The notes under the pieces are model-generated. The model did no database searches, had not been told where the DNA came from, and worked only from the letters and a program-made list of their open reading frames with translations. Made by a program: the position numbers and the translations under genes. Positions 43,112 through 51,305 of a stretch of DNA of 64,000 nt are shown one piece after another (the stretch's first letter is position 1; each line of letters opens with the position of its first letter). Source of the stretch: Clostridium sp. 12(A) (lineage in GTDB: Bacteria; Bacillota; Clostridia; Lachnospirales; Lachnospiraceae); contig JAGI01000002.1 in the NCBI GenBank assembly GCA_000526575.1, positions 2,713,501 through 2,777,500 on the forward strand. The letters run 5' to 3'.

Positions 43112-44539
43112 CTAAAACTCTTCTGAAGGTGCTGACCTGGGCATAAACCAGACAAGCCCAAGGCAAATGCAAACAATTGCTGCTACAATCAAAATACTGG
43201 TCTTCATGGCTCCAACATCTCCAACGGTATTTTGTAGATGAAAGAAAATGGTAGTTACGACGGCAGAACCCATTGCCGCTGCTAATTGCTGTACGGCACT
43301 TAAAGAACCACTTGCGCTGCCTGCTTCGTCATGCTCGATATCCCCGAGAGCCACTTCATATATGCTGCTAAAACATGCGCCCATACCAGCACCAATCAGT
43401 AGGATAGCAGGAGTTGTTAACAATGCCGTATCCGCCATTCCTTTGATTAAGACGGTGAGCCAGAGGCCGAGAGCGCCGATCAGTGTAGCAGCAAGCCCCA
43501 TAACGATAACCGTACGTCCAAGCCTTGTTAATAGCGGCCGGCACACCATGGAGGAGATCACGATGCCGATTGCCATTGGGCATAGCCCAAGTGCTGCCTC
43601 ATAGGGAGTGAGATGGAGAACCAGCTGAAAAAACAGGGAAATAACATAAGCCAGGCCATTCACTGCCGCAAAAAAACCGAGACCCAATACTAATCCGGAG
43701 GTAAACCCTTTATTCTTAAAAAGAGAAGGTTTAATAAGAGGATTGTCAGCGTAACGCTGACGGAATGCAAAGGCTGCAAGCATCACACCACCTGTAATGA
43801 GACTGGCAATTGGCAGAATGGTCCAGCCAGCCGTTGAGCCCTCATTTAAGCCAAAGATCAGACCGAGCATAGACACTCCCAATAGAGCAGTGCCGATACC
43901 ATCAAGCTTTTCATTGGAGTCAGGCTGGTCATGAGGCAATAACTTAACCGCAGCAACAAAGCCCACCAGACCAAGAACGATATTGATTAGGAACACGGGG
44001 CGCCAGTCAAGTCCGCCGATGTTCGCCTGAATAATAAATCCTGCTAAGATAGGGCCAATCACAGAGGAAAGACTCATAACCGGTCCAAAAGCGCTGACCG
44101 CACGAGGAAACTGTTCCCGGGAAAATGTGGCCATTAAGATGCTCATACCTTGAGGAATCAACAGAGCACCAAAGCCCCCCTGTACAAGCCTTCCTGCTAT
44201 CAACATGGACGGATTGACAGATAAACCACAAAACGCCGAAGCCAAGGTAAATCCTGTGATTCCAATCAGAAACATTCGCCGTTTTCCATAGCGGTCCCCC
44301 AGGCGTCCGCCGATGACGAGCAGAACCCCCATTGCCAAGGCATAGCTTGCACCAAGCCATTTCATCAGAGACTCGCCTCCTCCAATGTTCTGAACAATAG
44401 AAGGTGCCGCAATGTTGGTGATATTGGAGTCCATCAGATCCAGAATATCTGCGATAATTACGACAGCCAATATGAGCCTCAGCCGTAGTGTAAGCCGAGA
44501 TCGATCGGCTTGTTTGTTTATTGAATTTGAATAATCCAT
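43112..44539 (-). CDS. MFS multidrug exporter (DHA2/EmrB-QacA type)
   Basis: 475 residues with about 14 membrane helices. Seen: motif D1-like LDLMDSNITNIAAPSI near residue 38, motif A GGRLGDRYGKRRMFLIG near 77, and motif C-like SSVIGPILAGFI near 158. Proton-driven efflux of a hydrophobic or cationic compound is expected. AAAGGAGG precedes the ATG. The promoter carries two copies of a palindrome that is also found before the next gene upstream, a MarR repressor, so the pair forms a drug-inducible unit. Confidence 0.9.
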   Translation of the reverse strand: MDYSNSINKQADRSRLTLRLRLILAVVIIADILDLMDSNITNIAAPSIVQNIGGGESLMKWLGASYALAMGVLLVIGGRLGDRYGKRRMFLIGITGFTLASAFCGLSVNPSMLIAGRLVQGGFGALLIPQGMSILMATFSREQFPRAVSAFGPVMSLSSVIGPILAGFIIQANIGGLDWRPVFLINIVLGLVGFVAAVKLLPHDQPDSNEKLDGIGTALLGVSMLGLIFGLNEGSTAGWTILPIASLITGGVMLAAFAFRQRYADNPLIKPSLFKNKGFTSGLVLGLGFFAAVNGLAYVISLFFQLVLHLTPYEAALGLCPMAIGIVISSMVCRPLLTRLGRTVIVMGLAATLIGALGLWLTVLIKGMADTALLTTPAILLIGAGMGACFSSIYEVALGDIEHDEAGSASGSLSAVQQLAAAMGSAVVTTIFFHLQNTVGDVGAMKTSILIVAAIVCICLGLVWFMPRSAPSEEF

Positions 44540-44558
44540 ACTATAATCCTCCTTTAAT

Positions 44559-44596
44559 TAGAATTCTATTAAATAGAATTCTATCTAATTTGGCAA
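44559..44596 (-). promoter_or_regulatory. MFS promoter with two TAGAATTCTA operators
   Basis: Minus strand TTGCCA (44591-44596), 17-bp spacer, TTTAAT (44568-44573). The perfect palindrome TAGAATTCTA occurs inside the spacer (44574-44583) and just downstream of the -10 (44559-44568). Confidence 0.7.
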
Positions 44597-44626
44597 GCAG
44601 TGCTATCAAGCTTATATTGACAACAA

Positions 44627-45073
44627 TTACTCTATTTTTAAATTATGGAAGGATATCCGGAGCAGGCGTAAAAAGGCTGCTTTTTCTTCCTCTGACATTC
44701 CTTCCACAAGCAGCTGTTCTAATTCTTCAAAAGAGCTTTCAACCTCTTCGATCAGCGCTCTTCCTTTTTCAGTGATATCTACCTGCTTTGTCCGACCATC
44801 TTCGTTTCCTGTGCTGCGTGAAATAAATCCTTTTCGCTCTAATCCCTGCAACAGGCTGGTAATGGAAGGACCTCTTAATTTCATGGAACGCTCCAAGTCT
44901 TTTTGAACAATTTCTTCCTCTCTTCTAAGCCGCTGATCTAAGTCGCCCAGCAAGCGTGCCTGCTGATTCGTGATGTCATAAGGGAGCAGCTTATTGTCCA
45001 GCATTTGTTTCATGGCATGTACGATTGATCTTAAATAAAATTCATAACTGTTGTTATTCATGTGTGTATCCAT
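44627..45073 (-). CDS. MarR-family repressor of the MFS exporter
   Basis: 148 residues from ATG 45073. The GTG at 45082 sits too close to AGAGG. The winged-helix core has TNQQARLLGDLDQRL near residue 38, recognition region RGPSITSLLQGLERKGFISR near 70 and wing residues NEDGRTKQVDITEKG. Its promoter bears the same TAGAATTCTA palindrome as the exporter promoter. It is therefore predicted to repress itself and the exporter until a ligand binds. Confidence 0.9.
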   Translation of the reverse strand: MDTHMNNNSYEFYLRSIVHAMKQMLDNKLLPYDITNQQARLLGDLDQRLRREEEIVQKDLERSMKLRGPSITSLLQGLERKGFISRSTGNEDGRTKQVDITEKGRALIEEVESSFEELEQLLVEGMSEEEKAAFLRLLRISFHNLKIE

Positions 45074-45127
45074 ATATATCACCAGCCTCTTTGCTCACAT
45101 AATTTAATAATGAAACCTATAATTAAT

Positions 45128-45170
45128 TAGAATTCTATCTAATTATATCTATTGAGCCAGCAATTGTCAA
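45128..45170 (-). promoter_or_regulatory. Promoter and operator of the exporter-linked MarR gene
   Basis: Minus strand TTGACA (45165-45170), 17-bp spacer, TATAAT (45142-45147): a near-consensus promoter. TAGAATTCTA (45128-45137) follows the -10 within the start-site region. A GAGAGG/CCTCTC stem at 45170-45214 lies behind it and may end the upstream gene. Confidence 0.72.
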
Positions 45171-45240
45171 CGAGAGGACTGAGACCGAGTTCCTCTGACG
45201 ACCTCGGCCTCTCATAATGGCATACAAAAAAGCAAGCAAC

Positions 45241-45855
45241 CTATAATTTGCCCCGCCAATCATTTCCATGGCCACCGCACCGTTTGCCAAAATGACCACC
45301 TGGGGAATGCAGGTCATGGCGTGAACGCTCCTCATGGCCCATACCCGGATGACCATGGCCAAAGGGCATATCCTGACCTGAAAATCCAGCCCCGTCCTTT
45401 GACATTGATTCTTCCATAGAAGAGATCAGTTTACCAAGCAGCCCGGAAAGCTGCTCCTTCTCATCTTCTGACAACCCGGCGCACCATGATTCGGCTGACT
45501 GCTGCCTCTTATTTATAAACTGGCCTTCAATCTCCCGCCCCTTCTCTGTGAGATAAACATTGATGACCCGTTTGTCTTTCTCATTTTGCCGGCGTTCTAC
45601 AAAACCGTTTTCAACAAGCTTCCTCACAAGTTCTCCAAGAGAAGAAGGACGGATATCAAGCTTCTCAGCAATCTCTGACTGAGTCATGCCGTCATTCTCT
45701 GCAAGCATACGAAGGACAAGTCCTTGTCCACGACCCATACCGCTCCCCATGATTCCTGAATTCATAGTATGGTGTTCCCGGTGAATCAGTCTGTGAACCA
45801 GATTGGTACAATTTCGAATCTGTTGCAATAATTTTTCAGATGTATTCGTTTCCAT
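45241..45855 (-). CDS. MarR-family regulator with His/Gly-rich tail
   Basis: 204 residues. The winged-helix domain (about 5-145) includes MTQSEIAEKLDIRPSSLGEL near residue 58 and KDKRVINVYLTEKGRE near 95. The last 45 residues are unusual: rich in His, Gly and Asp (FGHGHPGMGHEERSRHD), suggesting metal binding or disorder. An AAGGAG site precedes the ATG. The promoter carries two TAAGGTACCTTA palindromes, so it is likely self-regulated. No effector gene is linked on its 3' side except the exporter system. Confidence 0.88.
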   Translation of the reverse strand: METNTSEKLLQQIRNCTNLVHRLIHREHHTMNSGIMGSGMGRGQGLVLRMLAENDGMTQSEIAEKLDIRPSSLGELVRKLVENGFVERRQNEKDKRVINVYLTEKGREIEGQFINKRQQSAESWCAGLSEDEKEQLSGLLGKLISSMEESMSKDGAGFSGQDMPFGHGHPGMGHEERSRHDLHSPGGHFGKRCGGHGNDWRGKL

Positions 45856-45876
45856 AATTTAATCTCCTTTCGTTAT

Positions 45877-45946
45877 TAAGGTACCTTATAATTTATATAA
45901 TAAATCAGCTTTTTTGTATTGTCAAGCAAAATATTAAGGTACCTTA
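45877..45946 (-). promoter_or_regulatory. Promoter flanked by two TAAGGTACCTTA palindromes
   Basis: Minus strand TTGACA (45920-45925), 17-bp spacer, TATTAT (45897-45902). The exact 12-bp palindrome TAAGGTACCTTA lies upstream of the -35 (45935-45946) and downstream of the -10 (45877-45888). They are 58 bp apart. Confidence 0.7.
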
Positions 45947-46000
45947 TAATATTCAAATCATAGAGGTAGCTGTGGAATCATATGATTCCTCCAACAAGCC

Positions 46001-46049
46001 AAAAAAGAGGTCTGGCTCCCTCCGATGTACGGAGAAAGCCAGACCTCTT
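46001..46049 (-). terminator. Terminator of the choline microcompartment operon
   Basis: Perfect 13-bp stem AAGAGGTCTGGCT/AGCCAGACCTCTT (46005-46049) followed on the minus strand by TTTTTT. It sits 12 bases after the last shell gene. Confidence 0.92.
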
Positions 46050-46061
46050 AGGAAGCTGTAA

Positions 46062-46346
46062 TTAAGCCTCTTTTGTTCCTGGAAGAATTGTTTCCACTTC
46101 TGCGTGTGGACGAGGAATTACATGTACGGAAACGAGTTCGCCTACACGCTGAGCTGCTGCTGCGCCTGCATCTGTCGCTGCCTTAACAGCACCTACATCG
46201 CCTCTTACCATAACAGTAACAAGGCCGCCGCCTACGAATTCCTTACCGATTAAAGTAACGTTTGCTGCTTTAACCATAGCGTCTGCTGCTTCGATAGATC
46301 CAATTAAACCTTTAGTCTCAATCATTCCTAATGCATCGTATTTCAT
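46062..46346 (-). CDS. BMC-H hexameric shell protein (PduA/EutM type), distal copy
   Basis: 94 residues with a single BMC domain: [20 protein letters not shown], pore loop around [28 protein letters not shown] and ending HVIPRPH. The protein matches the copy at 60936-61226 exactly over the first 88 residues; only the short tails differ (GTKEA against KDKKEIK). The genes differ at many silent sites. It is the last gene of the operon and probably a major facet component. Confidence 0.96.
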   Translation of the reverse strand: MKYDALGMIETKGLIGSIEAADAMVKAANVTLIGKEFVGGGLVTVMVRGDVGAVKAATDAGAAAAQRVGELVSVHVIPRPHAEVETILPGTKEA

Positions 46347-46391
46347 ATTATTAATCCTCCTGATTATATATATAAATTTTTATTGGTTCAC

Positions 46392-47027
46392 TTATTTAAC
46401 AATGGTGACAGTTGCGGAGCCGCCAAGGCCCATAGCGTTGGCTTCCTCAGTGTCTAAATGGCATTCAAGGCTTGAAGTATCGGTTACGCGGATGGCAACA
46501 TGATCAAAGATGCCTCCACGGATTCCTTCTGTCTTAATGCTTACTTCCTGTCCGTCGTGTACGCCGAATTTCAGCGCATCGGATGGGCTCATATGAATAT
46601 GTCTCTGGGCAACGATAACGCCCTCTTTTGTTTCAACAGAACCTTTCGGTCCCACCAGTGTGATTCCTGGTGTTCCGGATAATTCACCGGACATCTTTGG
46701 CTGAGCCTTTTTACCAAGCTTAAAGCTGTCGGCTGCCAGAATCTCCACCTGAGTCTGCTTTCTGACCGGTCCTAAGATACGAACCTTCTCAATGGCACCC
46801 TTAGGGCCGCAGATGGTCAGTGTTTCCTTGCAGGCAAACTGTCCTGGCTGGGATAACTCTTTCATGTTGGTAAGCTCATATCCCTTACCAAAAAGAGCCT
46901 CTAAATCTTCCTGGGACAGATGTACGTGACGATTGGAAACACCTACTGGTATTTTGAAGTCATCTTTTCCGGAATCTGATTTTACTGCTTCCATTAAAAG
47001 CTGAATGACTGCTTCGTATTTATCCAT
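46392..47027 (-). CDS. pduL: Phosphate propanoyl/acetyltransferase, PduL type
   Basis: Converts acetyl-CoA and phosphate to acetyl-phosphate inside the compartment, recycling CoA. 211 residues. Two PduL zinc/CoA domains are seen, with VSNRHVHLSQED near residue 30 and VAQRHIHMSPSDALKFG near 135. The N-terminus MDKYEAVIQLLMEAVKS is a short amphipathic helix before a linker, as expected of an encapsulation peptide. Lies between the aldehyde dehydrogenase and the last shell gene. Confidence 0.95.
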   Translation of the reverse strand: MDKYEAVIQLLMEAVKSDSGKDDFKIPVGVSNRHVHLSQEDLEALFGKGYELTNMKELSQPGQFACKETLTICGPKGAIEKVRILGPVRKQTQVEILAADSFKLGKKAQPKMSGELSGTPGITLVGPKGSVETKEGVIVAQRHIHMSPSDALKFGVHDGQEVSIKTEGIRGGIFDHVAIRVTDTSSLECHLDTEEANAMGLGGSATVTIVK

Positions 47028-47051
47028 GATACTTTCCTTTCCCAGTTGTGT

Positions 47052-48599
47052 TTACTGACCCTTCATCGCTAACACGATCTCTTTTACAAGAGCTGCTAAC
47101 TTTTCATTGTCATCACAACCACTCTGACAGGATGCTGCCTGAGCTGTTTCCTTTTTCTCAAAAGAAGATACAAAATCAGATGGACTGCAAGCTGTCTTTG
47201 TGCTTCCATTCTTCCATGTGAAAGTAGGATCATTTTCTACGATGGTTGCACAATCCTTTAATCCGTAAGCTACTGTTTTGATGTTGATTAAGTGCTTTGG
47301 ACTAACGTTCTCAGAAACAGAGCTTCCGCCGCAGGTACCGCATCCTAAAGTAAAGGAAATTGGAAGACCTGTGCTGATTCCAGTTCCGCCCTGGCTTCCG
47401 CCAGTGTTTACAAGGATTCTGGAAGCTGGCTTAGCTGCAAACTTGATTACCTTGTCACGGTCCTGAGTATGAATGCTCATGGTATGTCCGATACCGTTCT
47501 GTAACAGACGGATGCTCAGTCCACAAGCTTCTTCCCAATCCTTAACGGTATAGAAAGCAAGTACGGTTGTCAGTTTCTCGTAAGATAACGGATAACCTTC
47601 TCCTACGCCTTCCTGCTTACCGATTAAAACTTTGGTTCCTTCTGGAATCTGGATTCCAGCTGCTGCAGCGATAACCTGAGGAGAACGTCCTACAAATTTT
47701 GCATTCATGTTATGTCCGTTCTTAAATAACAGATTGCAAACCTTGTCTGTCTCTTCTTTTGTCATAAAGTATCCGCCCTGAGCCTTTAACTCTGAAACCA
47801 CTTCTGCGTGGTTGCTTTCCTCGCAGATGATAGACTGCTCAGAAGCACAGATGGTACCGTAGTCAAATGTCTTGCTGGCGATGATTGTTTTAACAGCTTC
47901 TTTTACATTTGCAGTCTTCTCGATGTAAGCTGGAGAGTTTCCTGCGCCTACGCCGATGGCTGGCTTTCCTGCACTGTAAGCTGCCTTAACCATTCCAGGA
48001 CCGCCAGTTGCGATGATGATAGCAACTTCTTTGCACTTCATCAGTTCATTGGTGGAGCCCATAGATGGCATGGTCACACAGCCGATGATTCCTTCTGGAG
48101 CGCCAGCTGCGATTGCTGCATCACGCATCACTTCAGCTGCTTTTAAGGTACATTTTGCTGCTGATGGATGTGGGGAAAATACAATTGCATTACCTGACTT
48201 GATTGCTGTCATGGATTTAAAGAATACAGTTGAGGTTGGGTTTGTAGAAGGTACAATACCCATAATAAGACCTACCGGCTCAGCTACCTCAATGGTTCCT
48301 GTTGCATGATCTTCGGAAAGAATTCCTGTTGTCTTCATATCCTTGATCTGCTCATAAAGAAGAGTGGAAGCTGCATGGTTCTTATATGCCTTATCTGCTG
48401 CCTTACCAAATCCAGTTTCTTCTGCTGCCATTTCGCCGAGACAGAGCGCATGCTCCTCTCCTGCTTTTGCCATACTTCTTAAGATTGCATCAATCTGTGC
48501 ATCTGTATATTTTGCAATTGCTTTTGCTGCTGCTTCTCCGCTTCTTGCTAAATCCCTTGCTTCTTGGATGGAACGTAAATCATAATCAAAATTTTCCAT
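47052..48599 (-). CDS. CoA-acylating acetaldehyde dehydrogenase (EutE/PduP type)
   Basis: Oxidises acetaldehyde from CutC to acetyl-CoA with NAD. 515 residues. The catalytic Cys is near residue 251 in FDYGTICASEQ, with NAD-binding segments IVPSTNPTSTVFFK near 116 and ATGGPGMVKAAYSAG near 198. The C-terminal 20 residues (DNEKLAALVKEIVLAMKGQ) form an amphipathic helix after a Ser/Cys/Asp linker, a likely encapsulation peptide. A second homologue in this operon (57483-58976) lacks this Cys, so this one is the probable active enzyme. Confidence 0.95.
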   Translation of the reverse strand: MENFDYDLRSIQEARDLARSGEAAAKAIAKYTDAQIDAILRSMAKAGEEHALCLGEMAAEETGFGKAADKAYKNHAASTLLYEQIKDMKTTGILSEDHATGTIEVAEPVGLIMGIVPSTNPTSTVFFKSMTAIKSGNAIVFSPHPSAAKCTLKAAEVMRDAAIAAGAPEGIIGCVTMPSMGSTNELMKCKEVAIIIATGGPGMVKAAYSAGKPAIGVGAGNSPAYIEKTANVKEAVKTIIASKTFDYGTICASEQSIICEESNHAEVVSELKAQGGYFMTKEETDKVCNLLFKNGHNMNAKFVGRSPQVIAAAAGIQIPEGTKVLIGKQEGVGEGYPLSYEKLTTVLAFYTVKDWEEACGLSIRLLQNGIGHTMSIHTQDRDKVIKFAAKPASRILVNTGGSQGGTGISTGLPISFTLGCGTCGGSSVSENVSPKHLINIKTVAYGLKDCATIVENDPTFTWKNGSTKTACSPSDFVSSFEKKETAQAASCQSGCDDNEKLAALVKEIVLAMKGQ

Positions 48600-48625
48600 G
48601 TTCCGGTTCTCCTTTTCTAAAAATC

Positions 48626-49228
48626 TTAATCATTTTGTCCATAATACTTCCCGAATTCTTCCAGCAGCAGGGTTTTATTTGCCTTTGAAATCTCTCGTCC
48701 AGCTATGCTGAATTCCGGATATTCACGGGCAAGCGTCCTAAGCTCTGTTACCTTCATATCTTCAAGTATCTTCATGGTCTCTAAAAAACCATCCTGCTTC
48801 ATCCAGGTATCAACGGTTTCTCTATTAATAGTATCTACCGTTACGGTCTCACAGGAAGATTCTTCTTCTGTCACTGCTACTAATGGCTCTGCCTGGATTT
48901 CTGGCTCCTGCGCCGGTGCCGGCACTGGTTCATCATCAGGCTCGTCCGGAGTTCCTCCGCCAATGACCGCCACAAGCTCTTCATGGGGTCTTGGAATCAC
49001 ATGGCGTGTGATCAGGGACGCTGCATCGATGCGTTCTACCGCTGCCGCTCCTGCGTCTACCGCTGCTTTTACTGCTGCCACATCACCAGTTACTGTTACA
49101 GAGATAAGACCTCCGCCGACTGTAGTTCTTTCCAATAGAGACACATCTGCTGCCTTTAACATGGCATCGGCGGCCTCAATGGCAGTCAGCAGACCTTTTG
49201 TTTCTATAAAGCCAAGTGCCTGCATCAT
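48626..49228 (-). CDS. BMC-H shell protein with Pro/Glu linker and SAP/Rho_N-like C-terminal domain
   Basis: 200 residues. Residues 1-88 form a typical BMC-H domain ([38 protein letters not shown]). An acidic Pro/Glu-rich linker follows (about 92-130). The C-terminus, LEDMKVTELRTLAREYPEF then SKANKTLLLEEFGKYY, resembles the SAP/Rho_N helix-extended-loop-helix fold, which often binds nucleic acid. EutK and PduK also carry C-terminal extensions but of other types. It may tether cargo, link shells, or contact nucleic acid; the fold call is by eye. Confidence 0.85.
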   Translation of the reverse strand: MMQALGFIETKGLLTAIEAADAMLKAADVSLLERTTVGGGLISVTVTGDVAAVKAAVDAGAAAVERIDAASLITRHVIPRPHEELVAVIGGGTPDEPDDEPVPAPAQEPEIQAEPLVAVTEEESSCETVTVDTINRETVDTWMKQDGFLETMKILEDMKVTELRTLAREYPEFSIAGREISKANKTLLLEEFGKYYGQND

Positions 49229-49236
49229 TTACCTCC

Positions 49237-49866
49237 TTAAACCAGATCTGCCCAGTTGGCCGGATAGGTTGCGTAGAATACTCTCGCCTTATCCGGGGAA
49301 CCCCAGATCACTTTAGATCCTGACGGTACGAAAAGCACGTCTCCAGCTTTGGCTGTGTAAGTCTTTCCGTCGATCGTCACAGTAAGTGTTCCTTCAATGA
49401 CATAATCGATTTCTTCGTATGTCAGCTCCCATTCAAATTCTGAATGGTCGATGACAAGAAATCCTGCACTGATTTTGGATTCTTCCTTGCTTACTAACTC
49501 CTGGTAGTAAGCTTTTACGTTAGGATCCCCTGTGTCAAATACATCCATTTTAACGGAGCTTCCACGAACTACTTTAAGACCGTTTCCATGGCTTTCTGAC
49601 TCATATGGCTTTAAAATGTCATTTAACATTCCTCGTTCCATCAGTGTCTTCAGTACCATATAAATTTTCTCGCTGTCAATGTCCATACCTGCAAGTGATG
49701 GCTGAACCTGTGGCTTTTCTTCTGCTTTGTCACAGAAGGTGATTCCATAAGCATCTGCTGCATCCTTTGCAGATGGAGTGATGATGCTTCCGCATTCCAT
49801 GTGAAATACTTTTTTGCCTTCTGCATGGAGCATCTCTACATCTTTTGCACAAATCAACTGCTTCAT
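49237..49866 (-). CDS. eutQ: EutQ-like cupin protein
   Basis: 209 residues. The N-terminal 60 residues (AEGKKVFHMECGSIITPSAKDAADAYG) precede a C-terminal EutQ cupin domain, with FEWELTYEEIDYVIEGTLTV near 140 and AGDVLFVPSGSKVIWG near 175. EutQ proteins are needed for anaerobic ethanolamine use in Salmonella, where acetate-kinase activity was reported; the exact role here is uncertain. Cytoplasmic or compartment-associated. Located between the EutN vertex gene and the tailed shell protein. Confidence 0.88.
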   Translation of the reverse strand: MKQLICAKDVEMLHAEGKKVFHMECGSIITPSAKDAADAYGITFCDKAEEKPQVQPSLAGMDIDSEKIYMVLKTLMERGMLNDILKPYESESHGNGLKVVRGSSVKMDVFDTGDPNVKAYYQELVSKEESKISAGFLVIDHSEFEWELTYEEIDYVIEGTLTVTIDGKTYTAKAGDVLFVPSGSKVIWGSPDKARVFYATYPANWADLV

Positions 49867-49881
49867 ATGATCACTTCCCTT

Positions 49882-50145
49882 CTATATAAATTGGCAATCC
49901 TCATCTATGATTCCAATTACTACAGCATCGATGGGAATCTCATCATTTCCCAGCATGCGTCTGGCAGAAGAGCCGGTAGATACGATGACACGGTCTCCGA
50001 TACCTGCACTGATGATATCTGCTACGATCAACCGCTCGCCTTCCCTGGTACCTCCGATGATCTCAGCAAGCATGAATTTATAACCGTTTAAGGAGTCGGC
50101 TTTTCTGGTTGCCCAAATGTTGTCGATCAGTCTTGCTGCTACCAT
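49882..50145 (-). CDS. eutN: BMC-P pentameric vertex protein (EutN/CcmL type)
   Basis: 87 residues forming the pentamers that close shell vertices. The N-terminal MVAARLIDNIWATRKADSL is followed by IVADIISAGIGDRVIVSTGSSARRM near residue 40 and PIDAVVIGIID near the end. It is the only BMC-P gene in the cluster. Start ATG 50145 overlaps the end of the upstream gene by 7 bases. Confidence 0.95.
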   Translation of the reverse strand: MVAARLIDNIWATRKADSLNGYKFMLAEIIGGTREGERLIVADIISAGIGDRVIVSTGSSARRMLGNDEIPIDAVVIGIIDEDCQFI

Positions 50146-50444
50146 TCCATGGTCCCTCTCTTCTCTCTTTGTTTGATTTCTTCCATCGCTGCCTCTACCG
50201 ATGCCGTATCCCCAAAAATCGCCAGCATAATCATGTTCTGTGGGCAGCTTCCCCTGATATCTTCCACCGTTACGCCGACAGCCTTTTCCGCCACATCGGC
50301 AGCACAGACCATCTCAATGATACGCCCCTGAATCAGCCCAACAGCGTCCACCGGCCCGATGGGGGTTGAAGAGCCGGAGCCTTTTCTTCGGTTTAAAATA
50401 TCAATGGTTCCTTTTGACGGTGATTTAATGATCCGGTATTCCAT
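50139..50444 (-). CDS. GrpU-like circularly permuted BMC protein with Cys pore motif
   Basis: 101 residues. It begins with a beta strand (EYRIIKSPSKGTIDILNRR), then PVDAVGLIQGRIIEMVCAAD, then SCPQNMIMLAIFGDTASVEAAM. This is the permuted strand order seen in EutS/PduU. The Cys in GSCPQN falls at the loop that lines the pore. GrpU proteins from glycyl-radical compartments have an Fe-S cluster bound by such Cys residues at the pore. Cluster binding is inferred from the motif. Lies between eutJ-like and eutN. Confidence 0.78.
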   Translation of the reverse strand: MEYRIIKSPSKGTIDILNRRKGSGSSTPIGPVDAVGLIQGRIIEMVCAADVAEKAVGVTVEDIRGSCPQNMIMLAIFGDTASVEAAMEEIKQREKRGTMEW

Positions 50445-50459
50445 ACGTCCACTTCCTTT

Positions 50460-51305
50460 TTATGCCATTTCCTCCTGTGTACAGGAGAATGCGATTCCAA
50501 GAGGAGTTACAAACATTGGGTTCTCAGGCTTTCTTGTCCTGATTCCCGTCTGTTTTTCTATGATTCCTTCGATTCCAGTCAGACAGCAGGTTCCACCTAC
50601 CAGGTAGATCTCATCTACGTCATGACCTTCGATGTGCTGCTTAATGATGGAGGCCACTTTTTCAACCACCGGCTTTAATACCGGAAGCAGCTCCTTGTGG
50701 TGTTTCTCCTCGCGCTTATAAACGTCCGCTTCCTGAAAGCTCATATTATAGGCTCCGGATATCACCAGGGAGAAATGGGTTCCGCCAGTAGGTTCATCAG
50801 CTACATATACCACTTTACCATCCTTTAAGATGGAGATACCTGTGGTACCGCCGCCGATATCCACCACGGCTCCGTTTTCAATCTTTAATACTGCATTTGC
50901 CGCCGTAGGCTCATCAAGAAGGGCAGTGATTTCAAATCCCGCACCCTGTACCACATTCTTAATGGCTCCCCCGTCCAGAGAGTCCGTTCCCGGAGGGATT
51001 GCTGCAGCCGCATAAAGCAGCTCGGTGTCCAGCTTCTCCTCAAGTTCTGCCTTAAGCTCTCTGACCAGGCGGATGGCACCGATATAATCGACTACCATAC
51101 CGTCACGGACCACATCTGCATACCGGTACGCACCGGCAACTGGCTTAAAGTTTTCATCAAGCACAGCCAGTACGACACACGCTGTTCCTAAATCCACTCC
51201 CGTATAGTAAACAGAGGAGCTTCCCTTAACGGGATGCTTTACCACTGCTTCAAACTGGCTGACCAGTTCATTGCAGCTATCAAATGTTATTGCTTTCTTT
51301 GACAT
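50460..51305 (-). CDS. eutJ: EutJ-like actin-fold chaperone
   Basis: 281 residues of the Hsp70/actin ATPase fold. Phosphate 1 motif TGVDLGTACVVLAVLD near residue 35, phosphate 2 VVDIGGGTTGISIL near 147, and adenosine motif IYLVGGTCCLTGIEGI near 235. EutJ is thought to help assemble or protect compartment enzymes, although its client is unknown. The start overlaps the preceding EutT-like gene by 19 bases. Confidence 0.9.
   Translation of the reverse strand: MSKKAITFDSCNELVSQFEAVVKHPVKGSSSVYYTGVDLGTACVVLAVLDENFKPVAGAYRYADVVRDGMVVDYIGAIRLVRELKAELEEKLDTELLYAAAAIPPGTDSLDGGAIKNVVQGAGFEITALLDEPTAANAVLKIENGAVVDIGGGTTGISILKDGKVVYVADEPTGGTHFSLVISGAYNMSFQEADVYKREEKHHKELLPVLKPVVEKVASIIKQHIEGHDVDEIYLVGGTCCLTGIEGIIEKQTGIRTRKPENPMFVTPLGIAFSCTQEEMA

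Noticed and set aside
45170..45214. Terminator of the His-tailed MarR gene
   Set aside because: A stem is present but no T-run follows, so it was mentioned only in passing.
48705..49316. 203-codon plus-strand frame opposite the tailed shell protein
   Set aside because: Low-complexity Ser/Thr/Ala/Val product mirrored from the BMC gene; no start signals.
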